64,000 nt of DNA from Sophora flavescens. Lineage: Eukaryota > Streptophyta > Magnoliopsida > Fabales > Fabaceae. The stretch lies in the NCBI GenBank assembly GCA_030762895.1, contig CM061066.1, positions 7,282,047 through 7,346,046 of the forward strand. The letters are read 5' to 3'. Position numbers and translations under genes: made by a program. This document shows positions 36,333-45,715 of the stretch, piece after piece; the stretch's first letter is position 1; the number at the start of each line of letters is the position of its first letter. The notes beneath the pieces were generated by a model that saw nothing but the letters and a program-made list of their open reading frames with translations, did no database searches and was not told the origin of the DNA.

Positions 36333-37560
36333 TACAAGAATTGGTAAAAAACTACAAATGTGTTGCAAGTGCTCATTATGTAATTTCAGGAAATAATGAT
36401 ACAATACAAATAGGAGCTATATATATTTCATATGTTGATTAACCTCATTTAAATGTCTAATATAATATCTTAAAACTAGATATTGGAAATAAGATCCTAA
36501 AACAATTAAAATATAATGCATTAATTCAATATAAAATTTATGCGCACATTAAATTGTCTTAGAAATTAATCAAACTCACATAGTCATTCAAATTATTAGT
36601 TATTAGCATACATTAAAACTAAACTTACAACCGATCCACCTCCATTCTATACACACTAAACTTTCGTATAAAAACATTATGGGAAAGTGGTAAATTACTA
36701 ATGAGCTAGAAAGTGGAAAGCTACAAGATGACGATCCAAATCAAACCATTGAATAAAATACTTAAAAAAATATCTTCACCAAAATTAAAGCTATATATAA
36801 ATTCAAAATAAATTATAATAACAGATATGAAGTTAAATATAAATTATTTTCATAGTTACGGTTAATAAATTAATTAATTTACCTTTACAATGATAAAGTT
36901 GTGTGCCGATAATACATAGCCCTTCACCCATGTTTTAATCAAGGAAATCATAGTCGATAAACATCCAATCTGATGATCGCTTGGGACAGAAGAGCAAAGC
37001 ATAACAAGGAAGGTGAAGAAATATAAGACATCATCAATGGCTTCCATCTATCCAGACCAGCATCAACAATCCACTGATAGAGATCAACGGCCTTGCTCAT
37101 AATCTAATGAGGACAGCACAACATTTTAAACAACTAAAAGATGCCAACGAAATAAAAAGCATATTAATCAACGACGGAATCCAGATAAATGATATGGAAT
37201 TACAAGAATATATAGTATTGAACTACTGATCTTAGTAGAAGAAGCAGTAACAGATCCCAACATCATTATAATCATCATGATACTAGTATGTTTGTGAATA
37301 TACCTTCTTTTAATCGGTGATGGATAGCATAAGGAAATCATATTGCAACTTTCTACTGAACCAACTTGGCGGCGCAAAGACAATTGCAGCTTTAGGGAAA
37401 CCCTATTTAGTTGTGTGAGAAAGTGTCGAAGGCAGATATCTATTTATAAGAGGTCAAAGACACGGGATGGATTGTGTTCCCACGTGAGAAGGGGAAGTGT
37501 CGGTCAGGGTTGTCATTGTGGTGGTTGCTGATGTAAGCATCTAATGTCTCTAGGATAATC
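36333..37560. other. AT-rich flank right of the Tekay element
   Basis: 36333-37290 repeats 8866-9824. From 37290 the sequence continues beyond what copy A shows and becomes less AT-rich (37340-37530). No protein family is recognised. The TATA/G-box arrangement at 37441-37486 suggests a minus-strand transcript start of an unidentified gene or element. Confidence 0.5.
37441..37486 (-). promoter_or_regulatory. Possible minus-strand promoter: G-box plus TATA box
   Basis: A CACGTG at 37481-37486 lies about 35 bp upstream (minus sense) of TATAAATA at 37441-37448. An ATG reading MISLCYPSPIKRR follows roughly 95 bp downstream of the TATA box, then a possible AG/GTATAT donor near 37308. The layout is promoter-like but unproven, and the product is not recognised. 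Confidence 0.3.
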
Positions 37561-37683
37561 CACTTCCACTTCTTTCTTGTCTAAAAGGAATTAGTTTTTA
37601 ACATAGAATCACAACACGCATAAGATGGCCAATTTTCTTATATATGTAATGTAATGTAATATGTAATAACTAGTATCATGCGG

Positions 37684-38451
37684 TAGGGGTGTTCATCAAT
37701 AGATCCAAACCGATTTAAACCGTAAAAATCGAATCGAAAAAACGAAAATCGAATAAACCAAAAAAATCGAAAATCGAAAAACCGTAATTTTTTATTGGAT
37801 TGGATCGGATTTTGGATCCTCTAGTGAAATCCAATCCAAACCGATCTATTATATACATATATTATTATTCTTGAAATTATAGTATTACGCGTACTTAACA
37901 TTGTTTTTCATACTTTTATGCCCCTCATTCTTTTTAATATTTTTGTTGAAATGACATATATGAGACTATTTAGAATAAATATTAATGTCTTGAAGTTATA
38001 TTTTGCTAAAAATTTTGATGCATAACATATATATACTTGATTGAGTCAAGATGAAAAATATGAAATCAATTAAGTAAGTTTGAAAAATAATTAGTTACAA
38101 TTTATCTATCGTCAATTCAAGGAAAAAATACGATAAGTGAGAGTAGATATAGAGAATTTACATAAAAGCACGTCTTAAAAAATATCAATAATTATTTTTT
38201 CTCAAACTCCCAAATTAAAATGAAGATTATCCTTTGTTCACTATTAAATAAGTAGCAAGGACACTTAGCATAAGAAAAAAAGTAAAGTATGATAAAAATC
38301 GAATTATCCAATCCAAACCACATTTAATTGGATTGGATCAGATCGGATATTTTTAAGGAAGCATACCATCCAATCCAAACCGCACGTTGTTTTCATCATT
38401 GGATAATATGACTTTTTAGCTTAAAACCGATCTAATCCGCGAACACCCCTA
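37684..38451. mobile_element. hAT-type MITE (768 bp)
   Basis: Terminal inverted repeats TAGGGGTGTTC at 37684 and GAACACCCCTA ending 38451. The flanking 8 bp are TCATGCGG (37676-37683) and TCACGCGG (38452-38459), 7 of 8 identical, which fits a hAT duplication. Both ends carry inverted AACCGAT/ATCCAATCC-type words (for example near 37815 and 38305). No coding capacity. Confidence 0.85.
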
Positions 38452-38508
38452 TCACGCGGTGCAACACATGCGTCTATGTATATTTTTATTTAAATAATAA
38501 ATAATAAA

Positions 38509-38770
38509 GGTAAAACTAGTGTTTTGGTATCTTAAGTTAATTTAATTTTTCAAGTTGTTCTCTTAAATTTTTTTTGTGTCAAATAGGTCCCTTAAGTTTT
38601 TTTGTGACATCATAATTCACTGATTTAATAGCAAAAATATATATTGTAATAAAAACTTAAGGGACTTATTTGACACCCAAAAAGACTTTAAGGACCTATT
38701 TGACAAAAAAAACTTAAGGACCAACTTAAAAAATTATATTTACTTAAGCGACCAAAACACTAGTTTTGCC
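38509..38770. mobile_element. Fold-back MITE-like element, unit 1
   Basis: The arms are inverted repeats: the left begins GGTAAAACTAGTGTTTTGG and the right ends CCAAAACACTAGTTTTGCC. ATAATAAA occurs on both sides (38501-38508, 38772-38779) and may be a target duplication. The arms contain repeated AAATAGGTCCCTTAAG words. Confidence 0.75.
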
Positions 38771-38894
38771 CATAATAAATGCATTTGAATTTTCTTATGT
38801 ATGTAATATATGTAATAACTAGTATCAGGCGGTGCATGCAATACATGCATCAATATGTATATTTTTATTTAAATAATAAATAATAAACAATAAA

Positions 38895-39192
38895 GGCAAA
38901 ACTTGTGTTATGGTCCCTTACGTTAATTTAATTTTTCAAGTTGATCACTTAAGTTTTTTTTGGTGTCAAATATGTCCTTTAAGTTTTTTTTTTATGTCAA
39001 ATAGGTCCCTTAAGTTTTTTTTTCTGACATCATAATTCACTGATTTAATAGCATAAACATATATTGTAATAACAACTTAAGGGGCCTATTTGACACCCCA
39101 AAAAACTTTAAGGGACCTATTTGACCAAATAAAATTTAAGGGACCAACTTAAAAATTAAATTAACTTAAGAAACCAAAATACTAGTTTTGCC
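38895..39192. mobile_element. Fold-back MITE-like element, unit 2
   Basis: Same family as 38509-38770, slightly longer and diverged. It lies in the second unit of a tandem duplication whose left parts (37640-37683 plus 38452-38508, and 38793-38894) are also alike. Confidence 0.75.
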
Positions 39193-39262
39193 GGTAATAA
39201 ATACATTTGAAGACTCCAAAAAATATTTTAATATTTATTACCTACCTTCTTCTTATTATTCA

Positions 39263-39632
39263 GGGTTATATATATCTTTTGTCCTCGTAAATAGTAAAAA
39301 ATCGTTTTTAGTTTTTTATTTTTAAAATGTTTACTTTTGGTCCTTTAATTTCCGAAATAACTCACATTTGGTCTCTAACATTAACTCTATTTCATATGGT
39401 TTGTGAAATGCAATTATACGTCCCTTTTCCATATCCCCCACTTCACTAATATCGAATGTACTTTCACATAGAAATATGGACATGAAACTTCGTTTGACAG
39501 ATTAAATTCTGATGAAGTTAGGGACCAAAAGTGAGTTATTTTGAAAATTGAGGATAAAAACATACTTTTAAAAATGAGGGACTAAAAATAAATTTTTACT
39601 ATTTTACAGGGATCAAAAATATATTTAACCCT
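39263..39632. mobile_element. Fold-back element with GGGTTAAATAT-type termini
   Basis: The left end GGGTTATATATATCTTTTG and the right end ATATTTAACCCT are inverted, as are the adjacent arms (AATAGTAAAAAATCG against ATTTTTACTATTTT). Elements with this terminus, I recall, are common in legumes. No coding capacity. Confidence 0.75.
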
Positions 39633-39840
39633 AATATTAAATATTCAAATTAATACAAATATGCATTTAAATATGATTCGTTAAGTTTGAAATAAAGACA
39701 TTTTAAAAGATTTTTGAATTGAACTAATGGAATTTTAGAATTCCTTATTAAATATTTCTCATAAAATGTATGAAAGTCAATACTACAATAAAAATTGGCA
39801 TATTCAAATGCAATCAATCAATAGCAAAACATGTTATATT
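39633..39840. repeat. Direct repeat, left copy (pairs with 57868-58095)
   Basis: The segment beginning TATTAAATATTCAAAT is repeated at 57868-58095 with perhaps 85 to 90 percent identity and small indels. The two copies lie just outside the two ends of the CACTA-like element. Confidence 0.8.
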
Positions 39841-40917
39841 ATACATGTTAAATATCACCTAGAAAAACACTTGTTTAGTTGACCGAAAATAGTGACCACC
39901 ATTCATGAAAGGTTACAATAAAGACTCAAATTTCATTAGTGAGAAATATGTTTTACATATCAGAGATTCTATAATGATTGCTCTATAACTATTGTAGAAA
40001 GTATTGTGGTGATATTTTTATAATAAAATATAATTTATAAATGATTTTTTATATCAATTATATTATGAATCGTTGTACAAAGTAACACGATAACAGTTTT
40101 ATAATATTATAATAAATTCTAGGATCGACTTTCTACATCGGTTACATTATGAATCATCGTAGAAAGTAGTCACGTCTCTTTGTAATATTCTGGATCTTTC
40201 TACAACGTTTATACATGCATGTAGAAACCCTAATCTGAAATGCAAAACCCTAAATCTTATATGTTCTCTCCCACGCAAAACCCTCACTCGTTCACGACAC
40301 CTTCTGTAATACCCCGATTTTTCCGCTTTCTAAGATCGGTATAAATATAAATAAATGTTTATATTTTTATCTGAAACTTAGAAAATGATTTTGGGAAAAC
40401 CAAAGTCATATTCATATCATACTTATTTTTATAAGTATACGGTGAAATTTTGGGTCAAAAATTCAGACGAAACCCGGTCTGCGATTTATTGACAGTAAGA
40501 TTTTACTGCTCAAATGACCTAATTTTGACTCGTGAACGAAACAATTAAGATTTTTATGAAGTTTCCAACTTCTTTGGCTATTTAAAAATTTTTCACTTAA
40601 AAAGTGAATTAAAATATATTATGCGGGCGTTATACGAAATCGGGTAAACGACGGAGCTGAAAACGGGATTTTCGGGACCCGCTAACGGATAAATAGGATG
40701 TCAAATCATGATGAGTCACAAGGGGTGAGTCATGGGATGACTCCTCATGGTCATGATTACTTTTTAGGGGAAATGACCATTATGCCCTTATGGTTGATTT
40801 TAATTACAAATTAACCTAAAGCAAGATTACACATTTGTCCTTGGATTTTTGGCATATTGACCCTTTTGCCCTTGAAACCCACGTCCTCAAGGCTGCCAAG
40901 AGGCCCAACTTCACACC

Positions 40918-40925
40918 TATTTAAG
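40918..40925 (+). promoter_or_regulatory. TATA-like box in the 5' LTR
   Basis: CCTATTTAAGGAGC followed by a CT-rich stretch with CATCTTCTTCATC. It is identical at 46330-46337 in the 3' LTR. This is the likely start of element transcription, leaving about 2.8 kb of LTR leader downstream. Confidence 0.5.
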
Positions 40926-42851
40926 GAGCACTTCATCTTCTTCATCAACTTTGCCATTTTCCATTAAAACTCCTAAGTTGCCATAGCTTGATTTTGTGAA
41001 GGAAGTAGAAGATTTCTTGCTCATTTCTTGATTCCAAGAGGTAAACCTTTCTCATCTTCCTTGTTTAGCATCATGTTCTTCATTTACTTTCATGATTTAA
41101 AGCCTTGATCATCCTTTCCAATTTCTAGATCTAGAACTTTGAAAAATCATAGTAAATCATAGAAAAATCCTAAAAATGTGAAACCAATTTCTATGATCCT
41201 ATTATCCTCTCTATATTCAAGATCCAAGAGTGTGCATAAAAATAAATTTTCGTGCCTAGTTAACCTAAAGAGGCCGAACCTATGTCTTGGTGGGGGAAGG
41301 ATTTTGTTCATTTTCTTTACATGATCCAATCTTATAAGTTATGTAGGTATTGGATCTATGTTGTTTGACATGAATCAAGGTCTCTAAGCTAATTTAGTTT
41401 TCATGGCTGAAATTTAATTGTTTGAGGATTGGAAGATTTAATTTCAATCTTTGAACAATGATCCTTGATTTAGGGTTTTAAGTAACTAGGAATCATTAAT
41501 CCAAGAGTTTAGAAATTTTAGAGATTTTTAACCCCAAAGTCAGCCCTTGACCGAAACCAACATGTAGGATTTTAGGCTTGATTTATTTGTTTGTTTGTTG
41601 ATTGAGTGTTATGTTTAATGAAGGATAAACTAGATTATCGTGTACGTGCGTTGACGGTTCCCAGATTCACGACAAAGTTTTAAATCGGAAGCTAAGTTCT
41701 TCGAGAGGTAAGGGGAGCTTACCTGAGGGATTTTTCTCAATAACTGTTTGCTTGTAGTATGGTTGATATGATTTATATGTGATTGTGATTAATTGTTTAT
41801 GTTGTTTATCTGTGTATCGGTGATTGATCTGCTTTTAATTTATTTAATTATCTGCAGTTGTATATTATAGTGCTATGATGCATGATCTGCCTGGTGATAT
41901 AATTATGATAATTGTTATTGACTGTTGTTTGTGAGTGTTGTTTGAGAAGCCTGACAGTGGTCAGTGCACAACCGATTAAACAGATAAAAACTTTAATAAG
42001 CTGTGAAAATTATATTCAACGTTTTATGGGAAATGTTGGAATATAATAATAGTGGAAAATATTATTTTGGAAAAATAATGAGTTTTGAGAAATATTATTA
42101 TTTTAATGATTTGTTAGTGTAAAAGTAATTTATGAGTCACAATGAGAGCGAAATCGTGAAAATATTTTTGCAATCGCTAATTTTTACGTAAGAAATTCTG
42201 GAATATTACAAAATATTCTTTTATGAAATTAATTGGTGAAAATAAGTTAATCATGATTTTAGAAAATTAATTAAGTGTAAAAAGTTAAGTTTTGGCTTAA
42301 AAAGCCTTAAAAATAATATTTGACGGCAAATTTGGAAAAGTGTAGACAGCAAGTATTTTTGAAACGGCAGTGCATATTTTGAGGAGAATAAACCTCAAGT
42401 GACTCATTGGTTTGTGAAAAACTAAGTTTTATAATTTAAGGATTTTATAATGAATTTCTACCTTGGAAAAAGAATTTCTGAAAGTCGAAAGTTGATTCAA
42501 CCGTGTTGAAAGTACAGTTGGACTTAGTAACCGAGACGTCGGGGTACTAAGGTTCTGTGTTGTGTTGGACTCGAGGTCATTTGGACTTGAGGGCCTATAC
42601 CGTATACGTGAGGTATACCGTATTGAAACATTGAAGATGTTTTGTAGTACCACGAACCTAAGACTGGTGCATCGGTCGAGAGGTGTCGTGATTGAGCACT
42701 CGGACTGTGAGGTCCTGTGTTGTAATAAAAGTTTTAAGGGTGTTTTAAAACTATGTGGGTCGTAAGCCATTTTGAGCTTTGTCAAAGAAAGATTGAACAC
42801 AAAGAAAAGAATGAAACAAAAGTGTTTTGTATGCATTGGCAGACGTGCCTG

Positions 42852-43151
42852 GTATTCTGGCTGCGTGCCTGGTGTTCTGGCTGCGTGCCTGTATTCTGGC
42901 TGCGTGCCTGTGTTCTGGCTGCGTGCCTGTGTTCTGGCTGCGTGCCTGTGTTCTGGCTGCGTGCCTGTATTCTGGCTGTGTGCCTGTGTTCTGGCTGCGT
43001 GCCTGGTGTTCTGGCTGCGTGCCTGTATTCTGGCTGCGTGCCTGTATTCTGGCTACGTGCCTGTATTCTGGCTGTGGGCCTGGCTGCGTGCCTGTATTCT
43101 GGCTGTGGGCCTGTATTCTAGCTGTGGGCCTGTATTCTGGTTGCGTTCCTG
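42852..43151. repeat. 19-bp minisatellite in the 5' LTR
   Basis: About 15.6 tandem units of TATTCTGGCTGCGTGCCTG with T(G/A)TT, TGTG and TGTGGG variants. Confidence 0.97.
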
Positions 43152-43784
43152 GAGTCTGATCAACTCAATTATGGTTGGGATATCTCATGAGATTAAGTGT
43201 GAATGTTTAGATGATGGATAGAAGTGTTCATGCATAGTTTTCCAATGTTGATGTTTGGGGTGTGAAACCCACTGATAAACTGTATGCTATATTTGAGATG
43301 TTTATGTATATGTGCATGTGTCTTCTTTTGTGCTAGCATTTAGTTATTTTGTTAAATCCATATATTGGCGTCTCACCCTTACAAACATATCAGAGTCGCA
43401 CAAGGGATGAGATCTCTACAAAAAAGGATAAGGTTGTCTAGTTCGAGGCATGCTGTGCTGCTCCAGTTGGCGGTAGTGTCTGTTAGTTACGACCAGCTTA
43501 GGTCCTATTTTGATATATTATGTTTAGGAGAATAAAACTGATAATGATCTAGGTTTGAAGACATATGAGGCAGTATAGTTGTATGACTTATATACATTAT
43601 GTATTTAAGTGTGATTTGATTACGTTGTTGTTGTTATAAGGTTAAAAAGAAAAAAAAAATTATCACCATATTTTGAAAGGATGAACATTGAGAAAACATT
43701 ATTTTTCGAAAGCAACCAGCAAATTAAGTTTTATTTCCGCAAACAGGTAACCATGTGATGACCCGAGTTAGGGTGTCACATTAG

Positions 43785-43796
43785 TGGTATCAGAGC
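43785..43796 (+). other. Primer-binding site, initiator tRNA-Met type
   Basis: TGGTATCAGAGC four bases after the LTR end is the standard primer site of plant chromoviruses. Confidence 0.92.
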
Positions 43797-43965
43797 TGGT
43801 CGAGTCTTTTGGGATCTTTGGGGAATAGGTCTGTTGTGTTGACGTTGTGTTTTCTCTGAGTTAAGTTTTGTTTGAATTGCTTCTTAGAAGTAATGTGTGT
43901 TAATACACCAATGCACGTTTCATTTTCTGGTTGCGGTCTAACTGATTTTGTTTTAAAGGTCAGTT

Positions 43966-45153
43966 ATGGAACTCGCACCAGAAGGTGGACGTGGACGAGG
44001 ACATGGACGTGGACGTGGTCGTGGAAGAGGCCGTAGAGGTGGACGTGTTGGCGGTCGTGGTAACATGAATGAAGAGTATGAAGGAGGAGTGGATTATGCG
44101 GCTCAAGCAATGGAAAATGTGGCAGCGGCGATTGCAAATCAAACTGCAGCTATGAATGTTCAGAATCTGCAAGCTGCGGAAGGCAAGGCTTTGATTGCGT
44201 TTCGAAGTCAAAATCCTTCACAGTTTGGTCTGAATGCGGAGCATGAGAAGGCTGATTTGTGGATTCAGGAGCTGGAGAAAATCTTCGAGTTGGTAGTCAC
44301 GCCGGCAGAAGTTAGGGTTACTTATGCTGCTTTCCTGCTGATAGGAGATGCGGAGTATTGGTGGAAGGGTGTTCAACAACTGCTTGAAGCTGATCATCAG
44401 GAAATTACCTGGAACATTTTTCGAACTGCATTCATGGACAAGTATTTTCCGGAGAGCGTTAGGATCGAGAAAGAACAAGAATTTCTGGGATTACAACAAC
44501 AAGACATGTCTGTGGGAGAGTATGCGGCTAAGTTTGAATCGCTTGCCAAATACTTTCGTTTCTTTCAAGAACAACCCAACGAGAGCTGGAAATGTGAGAG
44601 GTTTGAAGCGGGCTTAAGGTTTGAGATTAAGGAGTCTGTCTTACCTCTGCAACTTCGAACTTTTCAAGCTTTAGTCGAAATGAGTCGGAAGATTGAGCAG
44701 ATGAGGAAAGGAAGAAATGATAAGGGAAATGTTGGAGGACCCACTAGATCCAAGGATCAATCTGAGAATCAGGGAGAAAAGCAAGTGCAGAGAAAACCTT
44801 ATTTCCGACCACCAGGGAATGACCAAAATATACAACAACATCATTCGAATTTTGCTGCAACAGGGAATAGTGGCCAAAATAATCAAAATCAAAGTCAAAT
44901 TAGAAGGTGTTTCAGCTGTGGAGATACAAGACATATGTTGGATGCTTGCCCTGTGAGGGGAGCTAAGTGTTTCAACTGTGGTCAAGTAGGACATTTGGCA
45001 AAGGATTGCAACGCAATAAAGAGATCTAAGTGTTTCAACTGTGGCCAAATGGGACATTGGGCGAAGGATTGCAATGCACCAATGCATGGACCGGCTGTCA
45101 ATAATACCAGAGCGAATAAACCGACGGCTGCGGGTAGAGTTTTTCATGCGTGA
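43966..45153 (+). CDS. gag: Intact Gag of the gag-only retrotransposon
   Basis: A 395-aa frame without lesions. Residues 7-32 are Gly/Arg-rich (GRGRGHGRGRGRGRGRRGGR), a probable RNA-binding tail. Residues about 85-245 form the retrotransposon Gag domain (GDAEYWWKGVQQLLEA, FRTAFMDKYFPESVR, EYAAKFESLAKYFRF, FEAGLRFEIKESVLPLQLRT). Three consecutive CCHC zinc knuckles follow at about 315-328 (CFSCGDTRHMLDAC), 335-348 (CFNCGQVGHLAKDC) and 356-369 (CFNCGQMGHWAKDC). The protein ends about 26 residues later with no protease motif. The start was chosen at the first ATG after the primer site (GGTCAGTTATGGAA). It should assemble capsids and bind RNA; an unbroken frame in an element without pol suggests recent or continuing selection on Gag. 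Confidence 0.93.
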   Translation: MELAPEGGRGRGHGRGRGRGRGRRGGRVGGRGNMNEEYEGGVDYAAQAMENVAAAIANQTAAMNVQNLQAAEGKALIAFRSQNPSQFGLNAEHEKADLWIQELEKIFELVVTPAEVRVTYAAFLLIGDAEYWWKGVQQLLEADHQEITWNIFRTAFMDKYFPESVRIEKEQEFLGLQQQDMSVGEYAAKFESLAKYFRFFQEQPNESWKCERFEAGLRFEIKESVLPLQLRTFQALVEMSRKIEQMRKGRNDKGNVGGPTRSKDQSENQGEKQVQRKPYFRPPGNDQNIQQHHSNFAATGNSGQNNQNQSQIRRCFSCGDTRHMLDACPVRGAKCFNCGQVGHLAKDCNAIKRSKCFNCGQMGHWAKDCNAPMHGPAVNNTRANKPTAAGRVFHA

Positions 45154-45715
45154 AACGCTGAGACTTCAAACCATAACGGTAACCTCTTAACTATACTATT
45201 TTAATTCGGGTACAATTCATACTTGTTTCGATGGATTGTGTGTGGATATGTTGAAATTACTTGTTTATGTGATTATCATGAGATGATTGTTTCAAATTTC
45301 AACTATTCAATTGGTCATTGTGAAATTTAGTATGTTTGGACTGTCCTATTTTGTTCGGGATAGACACTTCTTAACAAAACAAGTTTCTTGATCAGACTTA
45401 GTCTAGTTACTTCTACCATTGGGGAAAGTGACCTAGCCTGCATTTTATCGGATTGATATCCTTTTAAAATTGTTATGTTCTTGTGAAAGGAGAAACTTTC
45501 TTAGATTCATGTTTGTAAAAGTGTACCGATCATACATTTTTACTTCCCTGAATTTGTTAAAGAATCTTTATGCACATAACATTCTTGTATTCTTAGCAGA
45601 TTAATGAAATTCTTTTATATACTTTCTTGAGAAAGTAAGGCTTCGGGATCTTTCATTCCTGTCTAGCTTCGTGTCACGAAATTTCGAGGACGAAAATTTT
45701 TTAAGAGGGGTAGTC
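45154..45715 (+). other. Spacer and polypurine tract of the gag-only element
   Basis: No reading frame of note. The end ATTTCGAGGACGAAAATTTT followed by AAGAGGGGTAGTC (45700-45715) is the characteristic end of Tekay/Del internal regions, also seen at 61257-61290 and, inverted, at 31770-31795. Pol is absent as though deleted between gag and this tail. Confidence 0.85.

Larger units (their letters stand above)
40305..43780 (+). repeat. 5' LTR of the gag-only element
   Basis: Starts TGTAATACCCCGATTTTTCC and ends GAGTTAGGGTGTCACA. A TATA-like TATTTAAG lies at 40918-40925. Two splice-donor-like GTAA sites follow (AAGAGGTAAACC near 41036; GAGAGGTAAGGGG near 41701). The 19-bp minisatellite is at 42852-43151. 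Confidence 0.95.

Noticed and set aside
37168..37383. 72-codon minus frame as a gene
   Set aside because: It lacks an ATG at its start, has no recognisable domain and a matching frame in copy A is altered. The promoter-like signals nearby are reported separately at low confidence.
41147..41329. 60-codon minus frame identical in both LTRs (also 46559-46741)
   Set aside because: Identity is explained by the LTRs being copies of each other; no domain, antisense to LTR transcription.
42852..43151. Regularly repeated units suggesting a CRISPR-like array
   Set aside because: Units are head-to-tail with no unique spacers, inside a plant LTR; it is a minisatellite.
42753..43221. Open frames of 110-149 codons with repeated FWLRACILAACL-like segments resembling membrane helices
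   Set aside because: All three plus frames stay open because the 19-bp minisatellite lacks stops, and a 19-bp period shifts frame every unit. It is not a protein.
43785..43796. tRNA-Met gene
   Set aside because: Only the complement of a tRNA 3' end is present, directly after an LTR; it is a primer-binding site. The same applies to 10437-10454.
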